From positions 794,336 through 858,335 of the forward strand of contig JALRME010000019.1 of NCBI GenBank assembly GCA_026120035.1: a DNA stretch of 64,000 nucleotides, written 5' to 3'. The DNA is from Coleophoma eucalyptorum (taxonomy: Eukaryota; Ascomycota; Leotiomycetes; Helotiales; Dermateaceae). Position numbers and translations under genes: made by a program. Numbering within the stretch: position 1 is the stretch's first letter; each line of letters opens with the position of its first letter. The notes under the pieces were generated by a model, which did no database searches, was not told the origin of the DNA, and was given only the letters and a program-made list of their open reading frames with translations. Shown piece after piece: positions 20,461-33,026 of the stretch.

Positions 20461-23449
20461 TTTGGCGGTTATGCGGTGGTCGATTTGGTGATGGAATATC
20501 GTTTGTCGTCGGGTCTTCAATTTTGGACAAGTCGAACGAAAATGTTGTTGTGCGCGCTTACCTTACCCACAATGGTTTAGCGCTAAAGAAAGATATGTGG
20601 TATACCACGTGATACATCCATATTCTGCGACCTTCGCGCGAAGTTCAATTTGTTATACTGAATTGTAGAATAAGTATGGTTTCTTCATCAAACCCATCCA
20701 CGTGGAACAAGCGCCCGGCCTTGCTCTAACAATATCTTGTTAAGCACCAATAACTAAGACTTAGAAACTCTTAAGTTATTTCGACAAGTATTCATTTTCA
20801 ATGATTGAGACACCACATGACGTGAACAATAGTGCTCATTCATATACCACTTCGTCTTCATGACCTGAAGTACAACTGCATGCTCGTATTCTGTCTGAGG
20901 GACGGGCTTACTTGTGAGATGAGCGGCTCAATCCATTTCAGAGAGAGAATCCCTCTTGTTTGATGTACAGGGCCTTCATTCTTAGGTGGCAGTGCAGAAT
21001 TTAAATTGACTCACCAAGAGCTGGTCTCGCAGAGTACACGATCCCAGTGGTAGGTTTCATTCGTATGGGCTGTGTTAGTAATTATGAAGGCGCGCAGAGA
21101 ACAGTGTAATTCTTAAGTAGAATCTCATAGGTTGGCTTATACTCCATCTTACGAACAAATATATGTGAACCATAATGTTGGAGGATGTTTCGGATGGAAT
21201 TGAATCTAGAATACTTCGAGGAGATTCATACCCCAGGTATTCTATATGGATACCCAAACCAGAGAACATTTCGGCAGATTTCTTCTACCGATAGAATTAT
21301 GGGAGACCTTTGCGATTTGTCATCTTGGGATGTCGTTCGTTCAATGACACAACTGAATATGGGAAACCTAGTTCGAGAAGTACTCCTACTGGCTTCAATG
21401 TGAGCATAATATCGACAATTGTTTCCCATTTTTTGCTCTTCCGGTGGTAACCGCAGCCGATGGTTGAAGGAACACCACAAGTCAAACATCCAGACAGGAT
21501 GAGAGAGAGGATGTTTTGAAGACGGAATGAAATTGTATTAGCATAGACAGACAGACCTTCGGTCCGGCACCACTTCACATTGCGAGAAACACCTCACGAG
21601 AGAAAATGACTTCACTCCCCGCAGCTAGCGACTCTATATCCTTACAGCCAAGACACGCAGAAACTCGGAACACAAATGGTGGTGTTTAGAGATTTTCATC
21701 TTAACTATTGCGACAATAACGAGATCCAGAAATTGTCCGTGGGTTGAAGAAATTTCAGGTCCGGCTCCAGATTTGTATGGATGAGCACGAATAACCCGAA
21801 GGTTTGAAAGTGCAGCCGAGCGATTGGGGGTGAAGCAGCAGAGGGATAATCGTTCATGGCCACCAAACCATCTGATCTCTTCAGAGTTCTGTTACGTGTC
21901 AGAGATCCAAATATTCTTGACGATCCAAATTGGTTCCTGCTTCATAGCAGTATCAGAAGTAATGCCAAGATCTTGAGCCTTGTTAGGTCGAGGGGTGTTT
22001 GCTTCAGCCCTATGACATAGCAGATCCAACTCCTTATTGTGTTTAAGTATTGACAGGGCATTATGGCCAGCCCAAAATACTCTATGGCCTGACCTTTTCC
22101 GAATCGACGTGAGAACCACGTTGGCCGCTGCCTGTGTATACGAGTATCTTTACCGTACAATGTACAATGTAAAGTACCCACCACTGACGGCGGCAACTGC
22201 CTTTCGATCTAGTCTTTCGGGTACCCCTCGATCCGAAGTCAAGTACGGAATTGCAAGTAGAAGCGAGCAGAAGCTAACAACCAGTGATCTTTGTTTGCAG
22301 ATCATTTGGGTGAGCAACTTTAATTCCTTGCTCCTTCTACAGTTGGTCATTTCAAATGTTATGCTTGTCGGCAGGCTCCAAGCCACGAGGAAGACGATGC
22401 ACGCGTTCATGAATCACAACTCCGTTACCAAACACGGAGACCATAAGCCGTGCTTATCGGGCCATTAAATCTACACGATACAAAAGCTCTTTTAAGGAAC
22501 GACTGGTAATGGGTTGTCATTTCCCACTTGCTTCGTGAGCATAATTGGGACAAGCAACGGGTCTTGCTTGCTGGGCCGGTGATAGAGAACAGGAACTCCA
22601 AAACCGTAACCGTGTTCAGTAAGAAATAAGCGAGGTCGGCAGATTCCAGTTGGCCAATCTAACAACCTTCTCTGAACATCTCTTGAACATTCTCGGTATA
22701 TGCCCATGCTTGCTATCCAATACCATCATCTATTCACTACAATGCAGCTCGAATATTAAACCACATGCGTGCCTCACATGTTTTGTTTTGATGATGGAGA
22801 GCATTCCCAGCCTTCATCACTAGCCTCCGCCACGATCGCTCCACAAGCCACCAAAGGGCACTGGCACTGAATTCAGCCTTCGCTTCATCCTCAAACCTCT
22901 CGGGACTCTTGCGAGCCGGCTACCTACTGGGCGTTTCAATCCACAAGCATCGCAATCCCAACGAGGCAATTGGACAATCTTGGGCAGGATGGCGAGGCTA
23001 CTCTCGGCACCTGGTACGGCACGAGAGCAGTCCGAAGCGGCCCACGCGTTAACAAACACAAACTCACTGCGCATGTCACCCCGCCAGACATACCTGGGAG
23101 TCAAGGAGCTGGCTGTCTTTGCTCCACGGCCCGGTGGCTTCCACCAAACCACAGTTGCACACACACGGTGCAGATCCCGCCGTCTATCTCTGCTCTCCTA
23201 CCTCTGCCTTACCTTCTCCTAATTACATCTAATTCATACTACGCAGTAGTCTGTCCCCTTTTCGATTACGCCTTCTTCCCAATAATACTATGTACAAGTA
23301 GTAATTTTTTGTTTCTCTATTCCTTCTTAGCATAATCCACGGCCTTTCCCCCGCCTCAAATGCTGGTCATACGTCCGGGTCGATTGCTGTATATATTGAG
23401 CTCGCATTCCCTTTTACCTTAATTGCCCTTTCTGCACTCAATCGCCGTC
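20461..23449. other. 3 kb gene-free region between eL42 and the P450
   Basis: The left end is the eL42 promoter and the right end the P450 promoter. Between them I find only frames under about 145 codons without recognisable content, several without an ATG (for example 22037-22468). One ATG-initiated 72-codon frame at 21185-21403 (+) overlaps another on the opposite strand. Nothing resembles a transposon. Confidence 0.5.
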
Positions 23450-25518
23450 ATGGTTACCATCTTTTACTTTGTGATGGCTGCCATACCTCTGTATGTGGTA
23501 TGCTCGTCACTCGCTGCTCTGAGGAAGAATATTGCTGCTGCGAAGAGGTCAGGTTTGCCATATGTGGTTACTCGTAGGTTCAACCAAATCCTTCTCGTGG
23601 CACGACTGATCAAGACCAGCTGTATATCTTTATAATCCTTTATGGATGTTGTCACACAAGTTGTTACTGCCACTCATCGCCAGGTTACCAAAGTCTATTA
23701 CAGAAAATTGGATAGAGTGAGTTTGCATACCCAAGTTGCAGTCCCTCTCGTTGACATCAATAGCTATATGACACCCGATTGGTGTTGGGAAAAACTATAC
23801 GAGCCATTCAAAAAGACGGGTGATACTTTTCTCACAGTCGCACCTGGTGGAATGATCTGTTGGGTGAGCAATGCCGAAGCCATCCACCAAATAGCTACAC
23901 GTCGCGAAGCCTTTCCCAAGCCACTTGAATCCTATGCAATTCTGGAGATATTTGGCAAGAATGTCCTTACAACGGAGGGTCCAGAGTGGAGGGCACATCG
24001 AAAAGTCCTTTCGCCTGCGATAAACGAGAGGAATAACGCGCTGGCATGGGGCGAATCAATTATGCAGGCGCAAGGAATGATGCGAAAGTGGACAGGCGAG
24101 GGTGTCACGACAATCAAGGATGTTCCAACGGATACCATGCGTTTCGCTCTACATATAATCACAAGAGTTGGTTTCGGTGTAAGACTACTATGGCCTGGAG
24201 AGAGTCTGGGAGAGAAGCAGAGCGAGCAGGATGCGGCTTTCAGCAGTAACGAACCACCTAAAGGACACTCCTTAAGCTTTGAGGGCAGTTTGAGTATTCT
24301 GTTAGAGAGACTTCTGTGGGTGCTACTTACTCCAAAGTGGCTGCTAAGTAAGTTGGGAAATTGATTAAGTTTATGAGCACTAGTTGACGAGACATAGAGC
24401 AACTTCCGTTCCATGGCGCAAAGGAAGGGTTCGAGGCTTTCATTAACTGGCGCGAGTACATGACCGAATTACTTACGAAAAAGTTGACAGAAGTCCGAGA
24501 GGGAAAGGAGAGTGACGGCATGGATATCATGGGATCGCTTGTAAAGAGCTCTTATGGAAATCCAGCACCAAACGCGTCTTCAGGCCGCGCTGAAAAGAAG
24601 GGCGCTGGCCAGAAAATTCTCTCCGACTCAGATATCCTTGGTAATGCGTTTGTCATGATCGTAGCCGGCCACGAAACAAGCGCGAACAGCATTCACTTCT
24701 GTCTTATGGAACTTGCCATGTCACCCTCCTCGCAGAAACTCGTTCATGACGAGGTCTCCTGCATTTACGGAAATACCTCACCATCAACCTGGAGTTATGA
24801 AAGCAGCAATGAGCTCCTCGGAGGCGTACTTGGAGCGGTTCTTAATGAACAGTTGCGACTGATGCCGCCTGTCATCAATATTCCAAAATCCGTCCCAAAA
24901 ACTCACGATCAAATCATCTCGATTGATGGCAAGAAAGTCACTATACCGAGAGGTATTCATATCAACTTGAACGCAGTAGGAGTCCATCGCAATCCCCGGT
25001 ATTGGTCGACATCTCCCTCAAAAGTCACATCATGCTCTAATGATCTTGATGATTTTCGACCTCAGCGTTGGCTATTGAGCCCATCGGCAAAGCAACAATT
25101 CGACGGTAGTAGTTCAATAGATTCATCAGAGGATGAGTTTGGAGGTCAGACTGGACACACCACAGCTTCAACTTTACATCGCCCAGTTCGGGGCTCTTAC
25201 CTGCCTTTCTCCTTGGGCTCGAGATCTTGTTTGGGAAGGCGTCTTGCCCAAGTGAAGATCATGGCTGTTTTGGCCGTGTTCTTCCAAACTCATTCTATCG
25301 AGCTCGCGGTGGACGAATGGGCTTCAGATGAGGAGGTGGCAGATATGAACGATCAGCAAAGGCGTGAGATCTATGCAAAGGCACAAGCAAAAGCGAGACT
25401 AACGTTAAGAGCTGCAACTAGCATGTTAACTTTGAAGCTTCACGAAGGTCCTGGCTTTGTACCCGTCAGGGTCTGCAAGAAAGGGGAGGAGCGCTTTTTG
25501 CATCTTGCTGATCATTAG
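23450..25518 (+). CDS. Cytochrome P450 monooxygenase
   Basis: A heme-thiolate monooxygenase anchored in the ER membrane, with an N-terminal hydrophobic helix (FYFVMAAIPLYVVCSSLAAL). All core signatures are present: helix I AGHETSA, the ExxR motif within NEQLR, FRPQRW (PERF region), and the heme loop FSLGSRSCLGRRLA with its cysteine ligand. Exons are 23450-23573, 23661-24347 and 24398-25518, about 643 residues, long for a P450 because of Ser-rich insertions before the heme loop. The first splice is uncertain: a donor at 23574 and acceptor ending at 23660 keeps the frame, but another donor nearby would also work. The substrate and CYP family cannot be assigned. No polyketide, peptide or terpene synthase gene is adjacent. 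Confidence 0.88.
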
Positions 25519-26061
25519 AGTGCGCTTTATTATTAGATACCACAGCTACTGGGTGCATGGTTTGGCGTTCACTTTGGAAGATACGAATATGGATATGTAA
25601 ATCATATACCTAGATGAAAAGAATAAAATACACCACACAACACAGCAGATGAATCCAGAATTTCTCAGCAGGTTCAGCACCCGGTCATTCTGCGTCATGT
25701 ATATCACTTTGATTAGTGCAACATGGAACAGTGGCCAATCTAACAAGTAAACACAGGGATTGTGTGTATATGAACAACAACAGTCACTCTAACCAAAAAC
25801 GTGAACTACAGAAGATTGTTGATGCTCGTAGTAAGCACACTTCGACTGCTCGCTCTCAATTGGCTAGTCCGCCTGTAGTATTTACCTAGCGAGGGTATGT
25901 TGACAAGCGCGAGGTTCTTCCCAGCCTCCCCAAGAAACCCCGCGACATCATAACAGACCATCACATCGCAAACAACCTCTCTCCATCAAACATCAACTCG
26001 TCTAGCAACCCAATATAACCATTTGAAGCACCTCGATTTTGCGACCAACTTCATACCCAAC
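25519..26061. other. Intergenic region
   Basis: This is the 3' region of the P450 gene followed by the promoter of the HeH-domain membrane protein gene. No further gene is visible. Confidence 0.6.
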
Positions 26062-27231
26062 ATGTCTGGTGCTGCGAATTGGCTTCGACAGCAGAAGAAG
26101 GGAGAATTATTGGAGCTCGCTGATTCCGTCGGCTTCACTGAGTGAGACAACAACAGCCCTTGCATCTTGTGTTATTGTTACTGATATTGACGCGCAGATA
26201 TGATGGAATGAAGAAAACTGACCTCGAGCTTGCGCTGGATGATTATCTCACCAAGAACTCAACAGAGCTCTCCAGCGATACGCGACTACAACCCTTCTAT
26301 AAGAGAAGGTCCGAGTCGTCGCCCATCAAGAGGGAGACTTCAACGGTCATGGGGGATGGAGAGACTACAGTAAAGAGAGTCAGGCGCCGGGCTACCAAAG
26401 CTGCTGAGGAAATTGCGAGCGTCATCGCCAGTGCAACGTAAGTTTTTGCGCATCTCGATCGATCGCGTGTTTTTAGCTGACTTTTCTTTGCTCCACAGTG
26501 ATGATGAGACAGAAGCTGAGCTTGCTGCGACGCGATCAAGAACAGCTTTAACACGAACCCCAGCCCGGTCAAACGCTCTTACGAACATTACCTTTCCAGC
26601 CAACGTTCCACTGCCACCATCTCCAGCTGTCGTTGCCGACGCGATTGATCGTCGCACAGCGGTTATACGCTCGAAACTCAACGAAGTATATACCGAATCC
26701 GGGATCACCGAGACTGCGCAAGCTACAAGGGAAACTCTCTCCACAGTCTCTGCTATTCAAGCTATTCTCGTAGCTTACGAGGTCTACCACTTGCGCCCCG
26801 AACTCCTCACTTCTCACTATGCCTTCACAATTCCAGCCAATGCGTGGCTGCACACTTCAGCACATGCAGTCAAGATTCCTGATCTATTCCTGCTCTTGAC
26901 TAGCTCTTTCTGGGGACCATTCTTGTTATGGCTTTCCACTAGCGTCCTACTTCCATTGTTCGCATCATACTTCTTCAACCTGACAAGCAAGCCAAAGACG
27001 CGTAGCAACAACACGCGTTATGAATACACGTTCGACCCTCTGACCTTCAATATTGTAAAGGCATTGTTGACATTTGTTATCTATGGCCAAGACGTCACCT
27101 TCGGGGGACTGGTCGATCTGGAATACGTTGCACGAATCAACTCTGCTCTCTACGGGGGCTGGCAGAGTATTCTAGTTGGTTCCGGTATCGGTATTTTGGT
27201 GACGATGTATGAGGCTGTCCTGAAGAAGTGA
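26062..27231 (+). CDS. HeH/SAP-like domain protein with membrane helices, uncharacterised
   Basis: Three exons (26062-26141, 26198-26437, 26499-27231) give 350 residues. Residues 3-45 (NWLRQQKKGELLELADSVGF ... KKTDLELALDDYL) look like a helix-extension-helix or SAP module, the fold that binds DNA in nuclear-envelope proteins such as Heh1/Src1. A basic, Ser-rich linker with KRVRRRATK follows. The C-terminal half has several hydrophobic stretches: LSTVSAIQAILVAYEVYHL, LFLLLTSSFWGPFLLWLSTS..., NIVKALLTFVIYG and ILVGSGIGILVTMYEAV, consistent with four or so membrane spans. I know similar unannotated proteins in Pezizomycotina but no studied function. A role tethering chromatin at the nuclear membrane is inference from the domain pairing. 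Confidence 0.8.
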
Positions 27232-27957
27232 ATAATTCTTGGAACGCGAAAATGTTTTTTCTTAGGGAAAAATGAAAGAAGTGAACGAGTTTTAATCATA
27301 GGGTTGAAGTTGCCTATTGATTTTGACTCAATATCTAAAACATTGCAGGCTTTGGATTCTTTGTTGTTCCTGGGTGTTGTTGCTTTTTGCCTTGGGGAAA
27401 TCAGAGTGTTTAGATAAGCACTCGAGTCTTCAAAGCAAGTATATCCATTGTGAAAGGATCTCTTTTGTATTTTCTTTATGTCCACTCGGAGAACCACAAA
27501 GGCTTCCATGTTGATTTGATTCTCGTGCAAGAACATAGAGAATGGCGTCGAGGCGTGGAGGCGTGCGATCAGGGCTTTGTGGACTTGGTGCCTTCGGTGA
27601 GGGTTTTTTTGCTTCTCTCCTGCTTTTAGTTCTCTTCCCTTGTCCGCAGTTACTTGTACATGGAAGGACTTGGAATGGTGCAGGAATTGGGGCAATGGAT
27701 TGTGGAGAAACGTTTATTCTCCCTAGTGGCTAGATAATTGGACTACCTATTCACTTTATCCCGATATACTACTAAAAAGATCTATGATCATTGACCTAAG
27801 TGAATTCAGATACTATTTTCAAATCGAGCTAAGTCCAACGCAATTAGCCGAGCATGGCTAGCGACCAGGTGAGTAACGGGAGATGGTTAATATCTATTAA
27901 ATAAGAGTCCTTCAATCACAACCTCCAGCGCAATAATCCCTGCCACAGCGAGCCAAA
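27232..27957. other. Convergent intergenic region
   Basis: This separates the stops of the HeH-domain gene (+) and the beta-propeller gene (-). A 63-codon frame at 27542-27733 is rich in Gly and Leu and not recognisable; I take it as chance. No other feature is seen. Confidence 0.55.
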
Positions 27958-29064
27958 TTAACCCAGAACCTCAGCCAAATAGCCCGCCGTATCAAAGGCA
28001 AGAACCTTTCCACCCACAATCCCCGTAGTGGGAGGAGCAGCCAAACCACCATTAGTGACGACGTACAAAATATCTTTATCAGTCTCCATTTTACCAAACA
28101 TACAAGCCGTCCCACCGGCCACTACATCTGACCCCGACACACCAGCAACAGTAAAAACCTCGCCTTTGGCCTTCCCATCTGTAATTACAAGCGTCAACAT
28201 ATCCAAGGGATCCTGCACAATCCATGCGTTGCCTTGCCGGTCGAGGATGAAATCATCGCCGAAGACGCCGGTAGCCAAGATCTCGTTAGATCCAATTGTG
28301 AACCGAGTCCCTGATGTCGCGTTGGAGGGCGTCACGGTGATGGGAATCCGGCAGAAAAGTTCCTGTGTCATTGAGGTGTAGTATAAGTAGTCATCTCGGA
28401 TATGAATCCCATTGACGCCTAAGAGGAAGTTTGGATCGGATAATTTCATCTCTGGGACATCGATGAAGACCTCATATGTCCGTTTGAAGACATCAATTAA
28501 CCAAACCAGACCAAGTGTCGAATCAGCACAGATCAGGAGTCCGTCTTCGGCACTGAGTACTTCCAGCCCGTTGAGAAAAGCTGCCTTGGGCATGTCCAGG
28601 ACCTTGGTAATGACGGGAGTGGAAGGGCGCATGTCCAGTTTCATTATGGCATACGATCCAGCACCGACAGTGTCCTGGCTTGTTGCCGCCGTGAAGTTCC
28701 CGGCAACAAAGTAAAACTCATCTGGCACGAAGGAGGTGATACCGAGTAAGGCTTTGAATTCAGTAAAATCCCCGAGAAGAATGTGCTTGGATGGGTCCAG
28801 CGGATCTACTAAGTAGAGTGTTGGAGTGGTGATGAGAGAGATGATTATTTGACCATTGGGACGAATAGCGAGGTTCTCAAGCCAGGTGTTGTTTGGAAAT
28901 TGCGTGATTAGAGACGGGGAAATGGTGTAATTGGTGATAGGCGAAGGGCCTCGAGCTTGCACAGTTCTTGACCTGTGTGATGATGGTGGTGACAATTGTG
29001 GGAGTGCAAGTGATAGAGAGACCATAGACCATCCCACGAACAACAAGAGGGTAGATAAATTCAT
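27958..29064 (-). CDS. Secreted SMP-30/gluconolactonase-like beta-propeller protein
   Basis: A single exon of 368 residues starting at the ATG at 29064. Residues 1-20 form a signal peptide (STLLLFVGWSMVSLSLALP). The mature part has repeated blade-like units typical of six-bladed propellers of the SMP-30/NHL type: WLENLAIRPNGQIIISL, TPTLYLVDPLDP, FLNGLEVLSAEDGLLICADS, LLGVNGIHIRDDYLYYT, DDFILDRQGNAWIVQDP and DILYVVTNGG. Several NxT/S sites suggest N-glycosylation. Fungal relatives include hydrolase-like proteins and the hetero-Diels-Alderases of tropolone-type biosynthesis, so an enzymatic role is possible but unproved. The P450 gene is 2.4 kb away, beyond one unrelated gene. Confidence 0.85.
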   Translation of the reverse strand: MNLSTLLLFVGWSMVSLSLALPQLSPPSSHRSRTVQARGPSPITNYTISPSLITQFPNNTWLENLAIRPNGQIIISLITTPTLYLVDPLDPSKHILLGDFTEFKALLGITSFVPDEFYFVAGNFTAATSQDTVGAGSYAIMKLDMRPSTPVITKVLDMPKAAFLNGLEVLSAEDGLLICADSTLGLVWLIDVFKRTYEVFIDVPEMKLSDPNFLLGVNGIHIRDDYLYYTSMTQELFCRIPITVTPSNATSGTRFTIGSNEILATGVFGDDFILDRQGNAWIVQDPLDMLTLVITDGKAKGEVFTVAGVSGSDVVAGGTACMFGKMETDKDILYVVTNGGLAAPPTTGIVGGKVLAFDTAGYLAEVLG

Positions 29065-30681
29065 GGTTATGAGATCTTGACAATACGCCGAGGTATTACT
29101 TTGGGATGAATCTTCGCGAGAAAAGTTCGATCATTTCACCAAAGGAATCCCATGGTTTTTATAGTTTCTTTCGCAGCTCACGATAGCCTGCACTCAGAAC
29201 GTGGGAAGTGAACTGGATTACATGATCAGTATTAAGCAATCTGCACTAGTAAAAATCCATGGATGCAACTTCGTCAACTTCGCCAAGAAAAATTAATAGT
29301 AAATACGGCTGATCCCTGAAAGCAGGCAGGCAGGCAAGACGTAACATCGACTGAAGCAGGGGGGTTTCTGAAGAGTCCAACTATCTCGGGATTGAGATCA
29401 AAAATGTTTCTTCTTATATATTGATTTATAAAGGACAAAGCGGTGAAGCGATGTTATACATTGAAGCATAGTTCTTCAATACCACTTCGTCGTCCATCCT
29501 TTATGAGGTTGTACCTGTGATAAAATACGAACGGAAATCCCAGTCATTCGGGATGTCTCTGCAAAATATTTATACGTGGATCGAAATTAATTCAGAAATC
29601 AACGACCTATTATCAATTGCTCGTTTCCTGCAGCTTGGTGACTAAAAGCCTGCAGCTAAGTTACATGACCTTAGCAACAACTTTAACGCCGAAGTCCCGA
29701 TTATTCATCCACCCCCCCCCCTTTACTGCTATTGCCTGTCATCTTAGAAATTGCCCTCCAGGAGTGCAAAGCATGCGCCTGATTAATCATGTTGAAAACC
29801 TCAATCATACTGCGCTACTGGTACGTTTGACCAGATCTGCTGCAAGTTTCTTCAGCTTACTTCTACCACTCTCAAGTCGTCGCCTCATGCAAACTTCGAC
29901 TTAACAATTGTTGAATGGATCCGATTTAACTTCTATAACCATCTCTGTGGTAGCAGGGTTGAGTTGAAGCATGAGAACTAGAACGAGGAAGAGCCTTAAA
30001 GACCGACTTCATCCTCCAAGCCTTCCTCAAGCTAGTGCCTATGTTCTGCTGCAGACATTTTCGAAACGTCATAAGATATTGGATACAGTCCCTTTACTAT
30101 TGTCATTCGCTTCTGCCAGATTCATCCACAGACCTGCAGTTCCTATGGCTGCCTTGTCATCAATTCCAAAATTCCCCTTTTATAAGAATATTCTCATTTA
30201 GTTCGGCTCTGTAGCTGCAGCCACCTGCCCTCCCCTTTTTCTTCTTCTTCTTCTTCTTCTTCTTATAAGACTTTTGTCTCATTGACATCCTGCTTATGCA
30301 TATGAGGATAGTGAAATCCGAATGCTAGAATGTGGCCCTATTGGTCACTCAGAGTTGTGTAGAGAAGCTAGATAAAGTTGAAATACTCCCTCTTTGAATT
30401 GTGGTTGCCATTGTTGAGCCATGCTCTATATGGAAGGCACAATTCTGTTATGTATACTGAGTCTCTGTTGGATAAGGTTCTCCCAGACAACCGCTCTCAT
30501 CTCAACAAGGTAGCGCGACCTCTCTCTCTGCATTACTCAGATCAGCAACTTGACGGTGAAATGTTTGAGGATTCATATATGGCATGCTTATAAGGCTGGA
30601 CGAAGATTTACTTGTGTTTGTGTAATTCGTTAGGTACAAATGATGACCGTAATACAACGCTTGCTTTAACTTAGCACAGAA
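29065..30681. other. Gene-free region with simple repeats
   Basis: This runs from the beta-propeller promoter to the 3' end of the RNF10-like gene. It contains a C10 run at 29712-29721 and a CTT repeat at 30241-30264. Frames such as 29617-29904 show no recognisable content. No gene is supported. Confidence 0.55.
30241..30264. repeat. CTT trinucleotide microsatellite, eight copies
   Basis: Eight perfect CTT units in non-coding DNA, preceded by a T-rich stretch. Confidence 0.92.
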
Positions 30682-33026
30682 TCAAGCAGCCCGTCGTGCC
30701 GTTGTACTCATTAACGTAATCTTCTTGGCTTTCTTCTTCTTTCCCTTAGGTTCCGGAACACTTGAGGATCCGGCACTGCCTTCTAGACTTGCTGCTTGAG
30801 CTTTTGCAATAAGCTCATTCTCAGCCAATAATTCCTGTTCCCAACTTTGTAACCAGCCATCATCTATGTCTTCTGAATTCTGAGGATGGCTCTCAGGCGA
30901 AGAGGGAGCAACCAATGTCGTTCCCCAAACAGTCTTAGGCCCTGCATGACTTAAACCAGGAATTGTGTTATCGGAAGGACTCGTTGATGGAGATGCCAAT
31001 GTCGCAAATGAAGAGCCTTGGCGTGTTGGCCAAGGTGGAGAAGCGTGGGAAGCATCCAGCGAAGTCGATGTAATCGAGAAGTCTTCATGGAAAGAGTCTT
31101 CAGCCGTCTCCGGCCTTTTACGTCGAGCACTTGCCCAGCGTTTATCTTCTTCTTCTTTTTCAGCCCGTGCTCTATCTTTCTCCTCTCTGTACTCCTTGTC
31201 TCTATTGCGTTTTCGTCTTCTTTCGACTTCCTCTTTGAATTGAGCAAGGATTTCTGGTGGTACGACATCTGTCCAATTGCACTCTAAGAACCCAACTTCA
31301 CAACCATAAGGTAGGTGTGCCAGGTACTTGGTCCGCTTGCGCAGATCATCATCCATTATGTGGCCGGTTGATACTCGCTCCACACGTGGGAGTAACGTCG
31401 CTGGAAATGATGAAAAGTGACCAAACGCAGACTTCAAGATTCTGATATCAAGTGGTGCAAGATAATAATGCAGTAAGGCTTGGTAAAAGTAATAGGGCTC
31501 ATCTGGACGATGGGCACCACTTGTGTCATGTTGAACGGGCTTTGGTCTTGGCAATTGGGTATCCTGCAAAATCCCCTTTTCAAGTTGCGTTTCAGAAGGT
31601 GGTTCTGTTGAATATAGAGTATTTGCTGAAACTGATGGTGTACTTGACATGCTTCGACCTGACTTGGCTGCATTTTGGATCAAGTACATCTCGGGTACGC
31701 CGTCATCTGTCTGATTGAACTGTATTGGCTGTCTCTTTGGCTTCTTCTCTGTTGGTTTTTGTGGTGCAGGTGCATTGCCGATATCTTTGATTTTCTCCTT
31801 AGCATCTTTAATGGAGTTAACAGCTTTATTCGTCCATTCAGTCTCCTCGCCAAACATCAATTCGTCCTCTTTCTCTTGGCGCCGTAAGTCCTCAATCTCT
31901 GATTCGTATTGCTCTGTCATATAGTCCTCACTTCCCTTCATTACTCTAGCGTAATCTGTGACTTCGGCTGCGAAAAACCATGGAATATCATCAGATTTAC
32001 CGAGTGCATCAGCACCATCTCGTGGAAGAGCGAGGGTACTTCCAGGTTGACGCATGACCAGTCTCAGCACGACATCATCTCCTTCCCGAGGAGCGGGGCC
32101 TTCTTGACCAATGAACCATCGAACCGGTCGAGTTTCTGATATATAAACAGTATCCCAACAAATAGGGCACTTCTTCCACCGAGCTTTCTTCTCAGGCATC
32201 GAGTTTGTGTCATCCGTGGAGTGCATGTAACGAATGAGGCATGGCAAGCAGAAGATATGTCCACATTTGGCCATACGAGGCGCGACTGGTGGCGAGAGGC
32301 AAATGGGACATGCTGAAGCTTGGGATTCTGCAGATGCAAGGATTTGTAGAACGTCGTTCCAGTCGAGATGTTGATCAGCATTGACTGCTTGTTGTTTATA
32401 GTCACCGTTAGGCTTAACAATGAAACGATAGTTGGCATGGATATATCTGTGAAAGTCAGCAAGTGTAATCCAACAGGCCTCTGAAAGCATCATCTCGATA
32501 TAGAAGCAGGTGGCATGGGTTAGATGCACATTTCCTATTATACTGGCAAAGTCGAGGATAAGTAACCTACCGAGCTTTGTCACTTGCATGATGACCAGAT
32601 CCAATTCCGTAGATATTTCCCCTCCTAGTTCCCCGACTCATCGAATGCTGATTGTATTGCGGCCGTGGCGGAAGTGTGATATTCATTAAGTGTGTGATTG
32701 AAGTTTGGCCACGCCTACCATTAGGATTCCTAATGACTCTCTGTATTCTATTAGCCAGTGCCTGGGTGCTGGTGCTCGATAAATGCTCTTACGGATTCCG
32801 CCATTGCGTCCTCATCCGCGAGCCTAGGCTTCCTTGAGTTCTTATGCTGCTTCCTCTGGTTTTGGCCGTTTCTTGGCAATGCAGCTGTGGTCGAGCTACT
32901 GGAGCGTCTTGAGCTGGATTCGAAGCCCGGAGAAGTGACGGATTGTTGGTGCTGAATCGGAGAGTGAGTAGAAGAAGTATTGAGTTTCCCTCCAGATGAT
33001 GCCGCGTTAGGTGGGTTAGAAGTCAT
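30682..33026 (-). CDS. mag2: RING E3 ubiquitin ligase, RNF10 / Mag2 family
   Basis: Three exons (32793-33026, 32571-32740, 30682-32446) give 722 residues. A disordered Ser/Gln-rich N-terminus is followed by the conserved block TSITHLMNITLPPRPQ and GIGSGHHASDKARYIHANYRF, which I recognise from the RNF10/Mag2 family. A C3HC4 RING follows at about residues 181-232 (CPICLSPP ... CGHIFCLPC ... CPICWD). Further on are a family-typical segment around YYFYQALLHYYLAPLDIRIL, a charged coiled-coil (about 500-540) and a Lys-rich tail. In animals RNF10 ubiquitylates 40S proteins uS3 and uS5 on stalled ribosomes; yeast Mag2 acts on uS3 in decay of non-functional 18S rRNA. A cytosolic role on stalled small subunits is therefore expected. 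It is divergently transcribed from the Ubp3/USP10 gene. Confidence 0.88.

Noticed and set aside
21185..21489. ATG frames of 72 codons (+) and 87 codons (-) overlapping each other
   Set aside because: They occupy the same DNA on opposite strands, are unrecognised and have no splice partners, so neither can be supported.
22037..22468. 143-codon frame in the spacer before the P450
   Set aside because: It has no ATG at its start, no recognisable domain, and overlaps frames of similar length on the other strand.
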